DNA from: Allacma fusca
Taxonomy: Eukaryota > Arthropoda > Collembola > Symphypleona > Sminthuridae
Direction: 5' to 3'
NCBI GenBank assembly: GCA_947179485.1
Contig: OX359250.1
Span: 15,730,539-15,794,538, forward strand
Length of the DNA stretch: 64,000 bases
The position numbers were made by a program, and so were the translations under genes. Each line of letters opens with the position of its first letter. The first letter of the stretch is position 1. Of the stretch, positions 33,886-48,700 are shown piece by piece. A model generated the notes under the pieces. That model did not search any database. It was not told the origin of the DNA and was given only the letters and a program-made list of their open reading frames with translations.

Positions 33886-34676
33886 AGAAACCTGGTTTAG
33901 GTTGTTTATGTAGCAACTGTTGTTGAGCTGTGTTAATTTATTCACTGCACATTATATCTTCATGTGTATATCATGCATGATATGAAATAAAGGAAGTCAT
34001 GCCAATTGTTACTATATATGAGCATATGTGTTACACTGCATTTTATATGGGGTTTCTTATTTCAAGAAGGATTCACCTGATGAAAAACCGTTGCCCTCTC
34101 ATGCTAACAATAAGTATCAAAATGTAGCACCCAGTTAAGAGTTTTCATGACTGACAGTAAAATTGCTTTCAGGCCTAACCTGCTTGCTCGGATTCCAGGC
34201 AAGACACGACAATGTCGTTTTGGTGTAACTGTATGTCAAACCTAAAGGGGCGAAAGGAATAAACCATATGTATGAAACTGTTGTAAAAATTGTTGTTGCA
34301 TAAAAATACCAATACAAGTTCCGTAGACAATAACGTAGGAATTATTTGGAGATTCATATATGTATCTATCTTTTGGTGTAAGCATAGTGTATTAATCAGC
34401 CTCAAGATCAGGTTTAAGTCTGTGAAAGGTTAAACTCCTGCAGTTACATGACTGGATTTGCATCTTTTCGCCAGGACACATGTAGGTTGTAGGTATGTTG
34501 CATCCTACTGTGCGATGTTGAAAGTGCCGTTAGAATCTGATCGAGAAATCTTGTTTGCTGTTTTATGATACAATGTAAATTCTATACGGTCATCCGATCA
34601 GTCTCTGAAAAGTTTAGTGTGTCTCCGTCCTCCGGTGTGTGAACATAGAGTTACTCTGAAATCGACAATCAACAAC
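33886..34676. other. Protease 3' UTR and intergenic
   Basis: Includes the AATAAA signal at 33986-33991 and the presumed promoter and 5' UTR of the next plus-strand gene. No other feature was seen. Confidence 0.5.
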
Positions 34677-35304
34677 ATGAAGCTCTCAACCTTTGTTTTT
34701 GTCTTCTCTACCTTAGTTTTGGCTGTTGCAGCTTTGCCAATTCAAGATGTAAGTATTTTTTACTTTTGATTAGGTTGAGAATTTCAGAGCATAAACTTAA
34801 GAAAATAATAATTTTATTATGTTATGATTTTTAATGTTAGGAGTCAGGAAGAAGACAAATTTTAGTGAATCATATTTTACCCGTATTATTTCATTCCTCT
34901 AGTTCTGAATCAAATTTGTGTGTTTGTGCACTGTTTAAAAAGGCCTGTTTGTATTGTCTTTGAAATTTTGGTAGGCTGTAGAAACCACTGTGGCCGCAGT
35001 AGCAGATTCCAATGACGATGTTCCTACGGAAGTTTCCATTGTAGCTCGTCAAGAGGAAGGACCGACTGAGGCCACAAACGAGGTTGCCGAGGAGGATGAA
35101 GAAGATGAGGAAGATAGTCCTACTGAACGGGCCACTACCTTGAGGACCGCTCCAGCTCCTGCACCTGTTCCTTCCAGGCCAAAAGTTCCCTCAACCAGCT
35201 TCGCTCAAGAGTGGGCCATCGTGACAGGAAACGTTGCTCCCTCTGACATTGCCCTTAAGACACAGCCAAACGAAGCTGAGAAAGAAATCATCACTTCTTC
35301 GTGA
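34677..35304 (+). CDS. Small secreted acidic protein
   Basis: Exons 34677-34748 and 34975-35304 encode 133 residues, with a GTAAGT donor and phase-0 join. The first 18-20 residues are a clear signal peptide (STFVFVFSTLVLAVAALP). The mature part is low-complexity: an E/D run (EEDEEDEEDS), a proline/alanine repeat (TAPAPAPVPSRPKVPS) and a less biased tail. No cysteines, so no disulfide fold. A poly-A signal AATAAA is at 35322-35327. It is not recognised; cuticle-, silk- or mineral-associated proteins and propeptides share this composition, so no function is assigned. Confidence 0.8.
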
Positions 35305-36828
35305 TTTTTGTAGTTTCTATAAATAAATGAGGAAGGTATTTGGTACATTTTTGGGGAGAATATTATAGAGACATTATTTATTTTATTTTGTTAAAGTGTA
35401 ACTCAAAATAAATAGTTGTTTACGGTTAAATTTATATAACTACTATATAGCCTCACAAGGAAAAATTTATTTGTTCATGGATGTTGCAGTCGTCTTTACT
35501 GGTTTGTAAAAGTTGAAAAATATTCATGCTACAGTATAAATTTCTAATACAGTCCTATTCTTTATGATTAGTAATAAGGAAAGTATGTATTTATTATACA
35601 GTCATTGCAATTGGCAAAGTTTTATTTCCTGGCTCTCAGAATAAATGCAATAATTTTAAGTGGTCATAGCTAGATATACATGATATAATTTAACCTTCAA
35701 CCAAGAGTTTTTCTGCACCAATAATAGTTATTATAGTAACATAATATTAAGCACTTATTAATTTCAATGTCTAGGGAAAGTTTCTTTCTAGTGCACCTGT
35801 TTTCATATGTATAGTACATAGAGGCTACAGTATACGCTATAATTATGGAAGACTTTAAAGTCGCAGGAGGTCTCATTGAAATACTGCCAGCATCACTTCA
35901 ATACATTAAGTATTGTGGTCCTCAACGCATTATCTCCATTTGTAACATATTTTCTAAAAAACAGCCAAAAACTAAATGAACTGGTTATTAATTGACTAAC
36001 ATCTTTACTTTCCATTTCAAGCTCATCACTTCATTCGTCGTTACTTACAATTAGCCGTCATCGCAATACTTGTTTGACATGAAGACCTGGAATACATGGA
36101 ATACTTTAGTAACATTCGTGATAATAATAATTGATAATCGTGATTTTTTATATATACAAATAACGGTATTTGGAGGAGCTACTTTCAGGAGTTTTGGGAT
36201 ACAACCAAGGCAACGATTAATAACACATTGTAATATCTTTTTACTTATATTTTCTGACAATCTTGATTCACATGGGATGCTTAGGAACAATGTTTTAGGC
36301 TTTAATGAACTTAACCCGAAAGAAGGGGTCAAGTTTTTACAAGATTTTACCTACCTATTCAGTAATTATTGTGAACAAGTAGAGGTACAAATGATTTTAG
36401 TACCAAAACAACACTATCCAGAGCTCAGATGTAAATAAAGGTTAGGATCAACGAAATGATCCAGAATTTAGTGTATACTTTTCCCATTGCCTTGGGAAAG
36501 CTTTCAGATTTCAGACTACAAGCATACATTCTGTAAAGTTGGAATTCAAGTTGCACATGGCTTTACAGTTTCAAGAACATGAGCAAGTAGCTATCCATAG
36601 TATGAACATAAAATGTTAGTATTGTTATTTAAAAAACCTGAGGTTACAGTAATAGCTGTTTCATTGTCAATTTGTAGCTACAGTCGCACCAAACAGGAGT
36701 GCATAATGTGTGCACAAATGTTCAACAAGAGCAATTAAATAAACTACATTGTACATACATAGATACTTACTTACACACTGGAGAGTAGAACTGTGTAAGT
36801 GGAAGAGGATATAACAATGTGCTTACAA
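35305..36828. other. Intergenic
   Basis: Contains the poly-A signal of the preceding gene (35322-35327) and then AT-rich DNA. A 122-codon plus-strand open frame at 36070-36438 has no recognised similarity and is not called. Confidence 0.4.
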
Positions 36829-36913
36829 ATATCGTCGCTGAAGAGGCAAAATGGTATACGCGCTTATGGTTTTGTACAGCATTTGGACCATTTTGTCTCT
36901 ACAGCGACGATAT
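36829..36913. ncRNA. miRNA-precursor-like hairpin candidate
   Basis: Arms 36829-36855 and 36887-36913 are complementary over 27 positions with one mismatch (A opposite A at 36841/36901) and one G-U pair, around a 31-base loop. The 27-bp stem with a nearly perfect duplex of mature-miRNA length is typical of a pre-miRNA, and pairing weakens just outside the arms. Either strand could be the template. Alternatives are a small MITE or a chance inverted repeat. No known miRNA seed was identified with confidence. Confidence 0.4.
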
Positions 36914-37641
36914 GTTCTCACGCTGAGGTCTAAGTAAGAGCTAATCAGCTCATCTATTTAAATCCCTAACCAATTCTGAGTCGATCCTCCAGGTTGATAT
37001 TGCAGTTGTACCTATCGATAGTAGTAAGAGATGCTGTTGAGTTTTGGAGGTACATAAAATGATCGTGTTTAATACAAACAAACCACACAAACGTGAATAT
37101 TCATGCAGTTATCTGACTGCAAGCAAAATGAATATGCATTTAATAATTTGTATTAATGAACGAGTACAAATGATACAGAAAGACAAACTTAAGCCGGCAG
37201 AAGTAGTGACAACCATCAACTTATGTGTATAACTCATTGTAATTACCTCTTCATAATAATTACGAACTAAGGGGAACATGTTTACCCAGTGTCAATATAA
37301 CTATCTGTGTTGTCACATATACCCTACGGATCATGTAGAAATGTAATATGTTTTTACAGGAATTCATGGGCATCCAAATGTTGCTTTATATTTGGAAGCT
37401 CAGCATCTCACCTGAGCTGGACTCAAAGCTGTATAATTTATGGCTTCACTCAAATACGTTTCACATCTTCGATTTTCCCGTCCATAAAACACATCATTTA
37501 TGCTGAGGTGCCTTCCCCGGATAGAAGTCCCTGGATAGTTCTTCAGTGGCAAGAAATATTTCAATTTTCTGCTCCACGTGTTAGCTCAAAAAATCTTTTG
37601 AATTTAGAATTCAATTTGCATATATAGTTCTGACCCACAAA
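36914..37641. other. Intergenic
   Basis: AT-rich upstream region of the sushi-domain gene. No supported gene or repeat. Confidence 0.4.
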
Positions 37642-38903
37642 ATGGTATCGCAAACGTTTTCTTTGGGGGAAGAAGGCCAGAAAGGAGTATGCACAAAAGT
37701 TTTACTTCTTCTGATTATGGGTGCGGTGGTTGCGGCTGCTGTCATTGTTGGAATATTTGCCTTCAGAAGCTCTCATGACGAGAGTAAAGGTTCGTAAATT
37801 GAAATACAGATAATTAGATTTTTTGCTTAAAATTGTGAATACTTGTCTCAAATTACTAATCGCTATTATTTGGATATCCCAGTATCTCCCCACCCCATAA
37901 TTATTAAATTATTTAACGAAATTGAAATGCTGGAAGCAAATAAATTTTTATTCAAATTGCAGGTTGTCAAAGTCCCCTATTAGATCCGAATGGTTTGAGT
38001 AATTTCACTACTGGAGCAACAACAATCGCATTTGCGTGCTTCCCAGGATTCTTTGTAGATAGCAATACGGAGAAATCCAATATCATGATTTCCCAATGCA
38101 AGGACAACAATTGGGAACCAGAGCCACCAACTTGCGTAAGTTACAAGTTTTGCTTACGTATTTTAGTCTTTATTTTTTCAAATATGTATTTTTCAGGAGA
38201 TTATTACAGATTATTATGTAGTCGTTTGGCCCGAAAACAGGCTGGATAATAACTAACATGGTAGATTTACGTAGCTCTACGTCAAGCAGAAGTTCCATAA
38301 ATGAAGGAGTATAAACTGTAGGTGTAGAATCTCAAATTAATGCATGCTAATACGTTTTAAAAAAAGCGTGACTGCAATGCAGCAATGTTTTTGAGGTTTT
38401 GCACGTGCAAATATTTGTTTGGTTAAACTAGAACAGCTGCTCCATAAATATTTCAGAATTTCCTACCCCTGCGTTTGGATTGCGCCGTGACGAACCATGG
38501 TCTGGAAGGGGAGATCAGCATGATTCAAATGAGTGTGAAAGAACCAACAAACATATTCGGCTTTGTGAAATATGGCAATGCCATTAAATCTGAGGGTCAT
38601 ATTAATGATATTATACCATTGTCCAGAAGTACACCACAATGCAGACTCAGTCAAGACTATAATATCACACAAGAAATTGAATCCCTTGGTGCAATAGATG
38701 AAAAATATGTTCTCAAAATTCAATTTGAAAGCCAAAATCTTGCGGCATACAGAGAGGCTGAAATTCATATCAATATGATTTTTCTGGATATTAATACAAC
38801 TGCTACTATCATTTCCTGTCATCAGGGATCCTACGTATTAGTTATGCCAACTGAGCTTCCTCACATTGGAAGGACCACGAAGAAAACTCCCGTGGGAAAA
38901 TGA
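37642..38903 (+). CDS. Single-pass membrane protein with a sushi (CCP) domain
   Basis: Exons 37642-37789, 37963-38135 and 38457-38903 give 255 residues in frame. Residues 1-18 are polar, followed by a membrane span of about 26 residues (VLLLLIMGAVVAAAVIVGIF), so a type II topology is likely. Exon 2 is a whole CCP module: four cysteines in the pattern GCQSPLL, AFACFPGF, SQCKDNNW, PPTC. Exon 3 encodes about 148 residues with three cysteines and no family I recognise. CCP modules mediate binding in complement and adhesion proteins; the partner here is unknown. Other sushi-domain membrane proteins usually have several modules; one is unusual. Confidence 0.75.
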
Positions 38904-40741
38904 TAAAGCCCGCAAGTGAAAGCTTCAATTAATTCAAGTGAATACAGGTGTGCAACATGCAAGATAGTATATTAATAATTATCTTAAAAATTTATCCAAA
39001 GATGCAAAATATTATGATTAATATGTAACAATAATAATTATTATTACTTGTAATAAGTATTGCATCAATCCCCATGAAAAGTGGTAGCGTTCGCACGAAA
39101 AGTGATGATTAAATAATTATTAGCTTGTACACTGACAATGACGATCATCCCCGAAAACAAATTGCAGAAATTATAATGTAATTATTAATAGATACTTCAT
39201 TAGATACAAGATTTCCTGGTATTGCGATTAAGTGTTGTTATTTATTTACAACCAATCTGTAGTCAACAAATGATGACGGGCTGCGCATTATGCCTTTAAA
39301 CCATTTTTAAATAATGATTTCTGCCAGAAGCCCTATTTCCTGATATCACAAGAGTAACAATAAATTTTCTTTGGCACAAAATGAACACACTTACCCAAAT
39401 TATATGTCTACAAAATACTAATAATAAATAATAGTTAGTTTTTTTAACTCACACATTGTGCTGTGAGATGATTCAACCAGTTATAATCACCAGTTGACTA
39501 CAACCGTTTTATTTCATGGTAACGGATAACTTTTAATATCAGTAAGTTAATAATAATTAATTATTACGTATGGTAGGTTCATGGTAGGTCAACTCCCGTT
39601 TTCTTTAGCATTTATCTCATACAATCCTTTAAAAAGAATTTGCTGTTATAGATTTATGAAAGGTGCTCATTATAAAATGGAAATGGAATAATCCACAGTT
39701 TCAATTTTGGATAAACTAATAATTCTAAAATATTTTAGTTACATTCATTTTAACATTGTTATCGAATGCATGGAAGGACTTATTTCTATCCCAAGGTACT
39801 TACTCATATGCACACAATATTCGAATACACATTGTACAGCTTGTAGATTAGATAATATGAACTAAAAATAAGACTATATCATACGAATTTAAAAATCATA
39901 TACAAACTATTTCACAGTCCAAATAATAACAGGAACGATAAGTAATTATTTATAAATAACAAATATTTTTTTTTATAGTTACTGGTTCATACATTAAGTG
40001 GAACTTTGTTTTTCATTTTTCTACCATACCTCACACCGTCTATCACAAACTCATTTCAAACTGAAAATATGGAATTCCTAAGAACATTTTGTCTTTCTCT
40101 AAGGGCAATTTATAGGCTGATATTTTTTCAACAAGTAGAAAACGAGCATCAATAATTTGATAGCACCGTTATAATGAAATACCGTGGTACTTAAGAGTTC
40201 ATTTTCTCGCACTAAAAACTTTGTGCGCTAGTAGCATATAAGGTCAGAATTAGGAAACCGTACACGTACAGAGAATTAATAAATGAGCGTTCACTGACAC
40301 AGCGAATAACCGCAGGATAATGAATTTTCTTTTTTAAATATTTGTCGATACTCAATTTTGCCTATAGCTAAGTCGAGTGTTTAAAATTAAAAAAACGGTT
40401 AAAAGGTAAACTCCTACTATAACAATTATTAGAAAAAGTGAGTATCAGATGAAAGTCGCTTAATTTTGCAGGCTTACTTTTGCAATTGCAATTTGAAGAC
40501 AAACTTTTCAAAATCACAGAAGTAAACAATGTCAGTAGTTTCTTCAGGTTTTAACTGCAATAACTAATTACGTACGTGGAGTTATAGCACTGTAAGTCAA
40601 TATCTTTCAATACTGACCCGACAGAACAACGACTATAACTAGATCGGATTTGGTAAGTCTTTTTCAGACTGGAATTGTAGTATATAACTCAGCGTGGCTG
40701 TTGGTTTTAAAAGTAGCTAGATGTACATACAGAACACTGCT
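38904..40741. other. Intergenic between convergent genes
   Basis: Very AT-rich 3' flank of the sushi-domain gene (plus) and of CPT1 (minus). Nothing coding or structured is supported. Confidence 0.4.
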
Positions 40742-43700
40742 CTACTCGCTTTTGGATTTTTCTGCCAATTTGGATTCATAAAGTTTTTTCATATCTTCCA
40801 AAGCTTGGAATATATGATTTGCGAATCGGGTTGAAGAAGTTTTTGAACTAGAGTGCTTTGAAGTAACATGAAAAAATATTTTATGGTCTGATGGCAGCAT
40901 GTAAGATACTCCATAACCGTCGTCGGAAACTGGACCGAATCCTCCTCCAGGTGAGACCTGTATTTATAAAGTATGTCATCAGTCGGACAGCATTTAATAT
41001 ATTTTCCTTTTTAGTCACACTCTACGGAAACATAACTCACCTTATCCTGAAACATCGGTAAATTAATATCAGGCACATGCTGCAGTTGCTGTTGGGGTTG
41101 TTGGCTCGTAGAAAGTGTCCACGGTCGCAATAAGACCTTTTCCAGGAACGGACTATTCTATAAAATTAAAAAACACAATAGTAATTAATTTTAACAGTCC
41201 TTTACAAACCGTGTGTACTTCATTTCAGAGCTGTGTCAACTTACCAAACCCAAGCCTTTACAGCAAACAAAGAGAGCAAATAGATGACGGTCAATGCCTC
41301 CACCATTCATAGAGTCCCGATACAGTTGCTGATGCTTGTCTGCAGCCTTCTTAAGTAGCGCAATCTTGTCTTCAGTTGTGTGATTATCCTCCGTCATGGA
41401 TCTGTAAAATTAGAAAAAAAATTTCACGGAACTCCCAAAATATGAAGTCCTTAATACGTACAGTTATGTATTTTTTTCTGAGAAACCTACTTAACAAAAT
41501 CTGCTGTTTCTGTTGTGCAAGACCGTACGGTCTCAGTCCTGCCACAAGAATACAGCCTTGTCATACTGGCTTCATACGTCTGAGCGAAAGTACCAGCGTC
41601 TCTGTAGTATGCCAGCTGGAGTGCAGCTTGGACAAAAGCATCGGGACTGATTTTGCATAGCTTGATAAATCCCTTCCCCCACTTGCTGTGGTCACTTATT
41701 ACTAAATCTAAGTCGGAATTGTTCTAGAAGATAATCATCAAAATCCATTAAGATTTTGAACCTAATCAGTTTTGAAAAACAAAAAAGATCTCCGTATACG
41801 TAATATCCTCACAAGTGATGGATAAAAATACTTCAAGAAATTCAGACCTTCTGAGCAAACTGGACGGCTTTCTCAATGTGGACGCCCAAGTTGGCATTAA
41901 TTTCCCAGGCCATACGTGAAGGTCGCTTGAACTTTCCTTGGCGGAAACTTTTTGGTAATGGCATACAGTCTCCGTCATCTGTATAATGCCGTTCTAGAAT
42001 GCTAAAAGACAAGAAATATTTTTGATACTTGATATTCTAGGGAGAGCTCTCAGCTATGTATCCTATGAGTAAGTAATAGTAAAACCTACTCTTTGGTCAT
42101 TGCGTATTCCCAACAGTGGCCCATGGCTGGCGCATCTGCCATCGTGTGCTCTACGTTCAGGCCGCAGTGGCCGTTCTTAAAAAACACAACATTTACACAT
42201 TTGTCGAACCACAAACTTTTCCCATCCGCATGCAGCAAATATTTTCCTTTCTCCGTCAATGAACTTGGTTCCTGATCACTTAAAGCAACAACGAGAATGG
42301 ATTCTTGAATGGCTTTCATTGCTTCCCGATTAACCCCATTCCGGAAGTATTCCTTCCTGAGGTTTGCCCATTCTGTCCTTGGAAGAGCTGTTAATGCTGA
42401 TATGCTTCGAGCAGTTTCCGGAACTTGGTCTACAGTTGAATCAAACAAAATTTAATGATTGAAACTATTTTTTTCTAACTAGCAAAAAACCTTTTCCCAC
42501 ATGTCAGCGGAGGCAACAAGTTTAAGAAATCAATAATTCTCTGCGTTAAATCACCTCTTAAGCCTCCGAGTACTTAGAATGCTTACCAGCTTCAAGTTGC
42601 ACCTCTGCGTCTTGCAATATCCAGTCAAATTGAGCCTTAAAAGCTAAAGGGCTAAGGATCTGATTTTTGGAGTCATAGACATCCATCACATAATAGAATC
42701 CTTTTGCCTGTACAACAATGTGCCTTGAAACTTTCGAATCATAATGTCTAAGCCTATCGATATCAACACCTGGAATCCTGTAAACATTTGCAGTTAATAT
42801 CATACAATATTCTTACAAAAAAAAACAAGGTTTTTCATTAATTGAATGTTTATCCTTTCAAAATGAACATTTTAAATATTCAACTTTACCTAATTGAAGA
42901 AAACAGTCTCTCATATTGAGCCATACATATAGGAATCGTATTCCGGAGAACTAAAGGAGGAAGCTCTTCCCTGTCTATAAGTCGCTTGAAATTCATGATA
43001 TGGTAAATGGTTGTGGCAGCACGGACGGTTTGAGATTTTGTTGGACTCCAATAACTGTGATCCAGCCCATAGTAATTCGAGTTGATTGCCAGTGGTGTTC
43101 TCGTCATTAAATAAACGTACTTCTCCCTGAAGGCGAGACACATTAACACATATAATTTATAATTTTAAGGTACTGTCGCCTGCCTATTTTTTGTAATGTA
43201 CCCAAGTGAACAGTATAAGCCAGCAGGTAAGTACCTCACATCTTCCGAGCTTACACTTACACTCACACGTCTTTCAATTTTTCGGGTAAATCTATAAGCT
43301 AATTCTAACGGGAATTATTATTGTAACCCGGATGTTACAACAACCCACGGTCATGAAATTACATATATTGTACGTGAGTTCAAACATGCAAGCCGTGATA
43401 TCCTTTAAAATAAAATCTCATCCAGTACGTGCTGTCCCCATGAAGTTATAAGCTGTGGAAATGCCAGTCATTACACATTTCCCCGTAACCATCCTATTAT
43501 TATAGATAAGTATCTATGGTTACGTTCCAGCATTATTTTCAGTATGAGCAGACACGGGGAAGGAAAAATTGACCTTTAATATTGTACGGAACTCCGGGAA
43601 TAGCATGGTCCGGATTTAACCTATTTATCAACTGATTAAATTTACCAGAGCAAATAAGTAAACATAGCCTGATTTGTTTGCTTGCTCGCGAGCTGGAAAG

Positions 43701-45686
43701 CCTCGGAGACAACAAGTTAGCTCTCTGTGGAGATGCTTGCTACACATGGACGAGTAATCACAATCGGAGGAATGAACAACCACGGAGAGTACACCAGGTA
43801 CAGGGGGTACAGAGGGAAATAGATATTATGTATAAACCCATAAAAGAAGAAATACTTACGTACCACCAGTCAGTGACGTAGTTTGGAGCCCACCAGCTCT
43901 TCAAAATGAGAATTCTTTGAAGTTTTGTCCCAACTCCATTCTCGAACTCTTCTGCTTCTTTCTTCAGCTCTACTAATTCTTCTTTGCTGCACAAGGGTTG
44001 TAAACTCTCTAAAAGTTTCTCCAGCGTACTGTGCAAATTGGGAACTGGAAGACGTGGAAGAGACCTCTGACAGCTGTACAGTGATGGTTGATACCCTGAT
44101 ACCATTTTCACTAAAATTGCCCAGAGGGTCGTCTTCACCGATTGGGACTTAATAGGCTCATCTGAAATCATATGCATAATTAAACTAGTACTATTACTAC
44201 TTTCACTCGTTCATTTTCTCCTTGGCTACTCCAGCTAATATCCCCTGTCCTCATAAAACATTTGTTATGTTTGGTCTGTGGAGCAAAAACCTGCTTGTGA
44301 AACTTGCGTGGGATGTAAGAGCGGCTTCACCTCGCATACATTCTTAATGAGAGAAAGGGATGAGTAAGTAATTGCAGTAGTAAAATTCTGGGCTATGTTT
44401 TACTACAAGCGCAGATGTTTCATGGAAAAAAAAAACATGTAATAATGACGTGCTGAACCTAAAACAGTCCCAACAAACTTTGTCGCAGTAATCCATAAAA
44501 ACGGATGGGAAATAACGGAATGTAAAAATGTGAAGGTCATTCAGGAAACATTAACTAGTAAAAACAGGTATAGAGCTGATTTGCATCAGATAAATTCGTG
44601 TTAAAGAATGTATTTAATTTACTTAAGTTGACTGTCACTGTCTCCTACTTCCTTACTAAGGTGAAAGCAAGGTACATACATACAATTTGTATATTCTACA
44701 TACATGGAAGTACGTGCATAGTAATGGGGGGGGGGGAAAGCTTCAAAAGGAAAATACAAGAAACCTTTCCTCGTTGAACCTGAAAACAACTCCCTTATTT
44801 TTCACAGGACGTTGTCCGGAGTTGCGTGGTTACATTATTGTACATACACTAAAATATTAAATGATACCGTTAAAAATTAAACTAGTGTAATTTCCTAAAG
44901 ACTACGCGGTCGATTTGGGAGTACCTTGGGATTAATTATAATGTATGCGACGCGGAACAGCTGAGGATTTACCTAAGAATAGCCAATAATGTAAAGGTAA
45001 GAGCACCTACATACGTTTGTACTATGTGTAATAATTACTGAGATAATAATTAGATAATGCTCAACATGCCAAGTACATATGTATGTTTGCACTTACACAG
45101 CCAACCTCGGTAGGCTAAGAGAATCCGAAGAGTATACTGTCGCACTTTCATTAAAATTGAAAAAGATAAAATCCCGATAACCCATGCAACAATAGTTGCT
45201 CGTAGCCATCGTGGAGCCCCTGTGAGAATAGAATATCAAAGCTGACATTAATTTGTTATTTCCAGAGAATTCACATACAAAAGCCTCCATTGTGTAAACA
45301 GTGCGAAGCAGAAATAATGCCGCAGGATGAGAGAAACATCAGAAACATAAATAAATTATGAATAAACTTCTGCTACAAAGAACAATACTGAAAATCACAC
45401 CTTCTGGATCGAAAATTGCGTCCGCAGTTCTCCACAAAAATTGATTAAAGGATTTTGTGGCCTCGGGTTCTCCCAACATTAAGCTCAAAGTCAATATAAA
45501 AACTGCAATCAAGTTATTTGTAGACGTAGGCCACGTTCCATTTCTAAAAGAATTCCTATGAATATCAAATAAAGGGATCCATTAGACACATAATTATGAA
45601 TATTTCTGCAATTTTAGTGGCAACCAGAAATTCTCCATTTCCCAAGAATAAGCACCAGAGTAATAGAATATCTAATTTAATACTTT

Positions 45687-45775
<89 letters not shown>

Positions 45776-48700
45776 ATATTCACATGCATGTAAACAAGTT
45801 TTCTTTGAGGAAATGATCTCCTGTCAGACCCGGTTCAACCAGTACTATGCTAATGGAAAAATTTCTTTGTATTGTGCAATCGAATTATGTGTTCATCCAA
45901 GGGATAGTAGAGAAGCAAAAAGTCACAAAAGAAGCGAGGCTGATGCTTCATATGTAATAGCACATTCGCCAAGAATTTTTGTGGTACTAATTATGTATGC
46001 ACATAATCCCATTTGCATTGTATTCCTAAAACATCCGCTCATGATTATCATTGTGCACAGCAGCGTAAAATTTCATTTGGATAGCCCACATAAAAAGGCA
46101 CATCTGACCATGTGTCAACATGAGTACATACTAATTGTAAGAGTATAGATACAAAATGGACTAATCGTAGTTTGGATTTTGCAACACGAACCATGCTAAA
46201 ATTTGCACCGTATTTTTAATTGATTTAAAGTAGGAAAGATTTCCCTAATTTCGAGATATTTTTAACAGTAACATCATTCAAGATTCACTACTACATAACA
46301 CTTTTTTTATTATAAAATTTATTATACAATATTATTTGGTAAGGGACAAAGAAAGATCACTAGCGCATATGAGTTTATTCATGTATTAGAATCTGATCGG
46401 CTTAATTTTTGATTTTTATGGTTAATTTCACAAAGACTGGTGTTAGAAACCGAAGTAAGGCCTCAGTTTTGCATCTGAACAACTTTTCAGCAAACTACAC
46501 ATGCAGCATCCGCCTTGAACCTATAGCTGAACATATTTAGCTATGTATATGTGATTATAAACATTTGATCAATATGCAGTAATTTGCGGTATATTACTCA
46601 GTTGCTGAGCAGAATTTTACTTGTGAAGAGTACAGATGCAAAATGGAATACGTTCAGATTTTTAATAAGTCCATTTTATGTATCCATTACTTCAAACTAA
46701 AGGTCACTCATATCATGGTTAAAATCCTAAAGGTAATCTGAAGTCGAGACAATGCTGAGTTCGATAAAGATAATAAATAAGATGCAAAACGGAATAATTC
46801 CAAAGTTCCTACAACTAAATGTCCTTAAATTGTTTGTTTTTAAATGTTAAATATAAATACGCTATACGTTAGGATTATATAATTATCTATATTGTTACGA
46901 CATTATTAGAATAACTATAGTTGTTATTATTGAGTCAAACAATTATTGCTAGTTTTAGAAATAATGAATTATAATATTATGAAAGATATTCACCAATACT
47001 TACTACACGATGCTTAGCTAACTAAATGACTACAATCTATTCTGTTGAATAAATTAAGGGAGGTCATTCCGTGTTTAGCTCTTGACATAACTTGACCTAT
47101 CTTTACTACTCTCTACCACTGAGCCACCCTACACTATTTCACTCATACATTTTACAATCCTACAAGGCGCCGGTGTTTGTGACCGTTCCTCTCATCTTGT
47201 AGTAAATTTTATTGTTATTTTTACTAAAAGTGCACACTCCTCCCTCCCCCACCCGGAGACAAAATCCACATTTTTTTACACACCCACATAACGCACATTT
47301 CCCTCACTCTCGCTCACTCAAATACATACTTTTAATTTTTGAACGTTTCAAAATTTAACCTACATTAATTTTAAACAAATTAGACCAGTGTTAAATATCT
47401 CTCAGTTTGACCTGCGTGAATAATTCACAAATCTGACCAGTGTTGACTTACAGTCCGACCTGCAGTTGATTTTAGTGAATAAAAATTAAAAAATTGATCC
47501 GACCAGTGTTGACTTTACCGTCTGACCTGTGTTTGATCAGAGTATCGAAGTTCTGACCTGCGTTGACCTTTAGTGTCTGACCAGTAGTTGAACTACCCCA
47601 ATCATCTTCAAAATCATATTTATTTTTGAAAAAGTGTCAAAATCAGGGAAACCCCTGCCAAAAATTTCCCTAATTTTCAAAAACTTTGATTTTTTTAAAA
47701 GTGTACTAATTGGGGAAACCCCTGCCAAAATTTTTCAAAAATTTCAGAAACTCTGATTTCTTTTTATTAATGATAAAATTTGAGAAATATAAATAACAAG
47801 TGATATCAGCTGAACAAATCCCTGCTCAATTTTTTTTAAACATTATTTTTAACGGTGGAAGTCGCCGCGACCGGAAAATCTCACTGCCAACCCCATAGTC
47901 CTCATGAACATAATCCTGACAGTCAGTAATAGATATTAACCATGACTTCATTCTTACCGAACGAAATATTCTCCAACATTCCCACCTACGATGGACAATC
48001 ATCATGCAAAACTTGGCTGAAATCCTTAAACTACCGATGTACCCATTTCAAACTGACTGACAAATGGAAATTCGAAAATATGGATTATCTACTCAAAGGA
48101 ACTGCTCTACATTGGTGGAATTTTTCCAACGACAATTTTCTAGAGAATTTAAATATTGCTAACTCCCAACTACGTTTCAAGGAATTTGAAGAACAAATCC
48201 AGAATGCATTTTCAGAAAAAGACGATAAAGCCATTGCTACAGCAGAAAATTCAACCACTGTATTTCATGCGGAAACAGACAACACTCGCGATTACATTTA
48301 CAAGAAATTAAGTATCTTTAAACGTATGGACCCTACAATGACTGACTCCTGTAAACTCGACTACCTATACCAAGGACTACCTCAAGATCTGGCCTGGAAT
48401 TTACAACTAAAACTTGGCGCTGACGGTACCATTGAACAATTTCAAAAACAATTAGATTTCTATACCTCTAAATTACAATCCCACAACGCTCAACTTCTGC
48501 AACAACAACATCCAACAGACATGGCCAAACTTTATGAATTCCCAATAAGAAACACTAGTCAACCACAACTTCAAACTCTGAATATGCATATACCGACAGA
48601 CCAGATACCAGCTGAACTACCCCAAACAACTACAACTACATCCCACACTTGTCCATTCTGTAATACAAACACCCACCAACTACGCCACTGCTATACGTTC

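Noticed and set aside
36070..36438. 122-codon plus-strand frame between the acidic protein and hairpin
   Set aside because: ATG start, but no signal peptide, domain or splice support; overlaps an equally open minus frame, as expected of chance.
42086..42092. Stop codon just after the CPT1 His-motif exon, suggesting a pseudogene
   Set aside because: A GTAGGT donor two codon positions earlier (exon ends at 42090) removes the stop and restores the conserved continuation in frame.
45565..45793. Open frames of Ser-Leu and Glu-Arg repeats
   Set aside because: Translation of a GA microsatellite.
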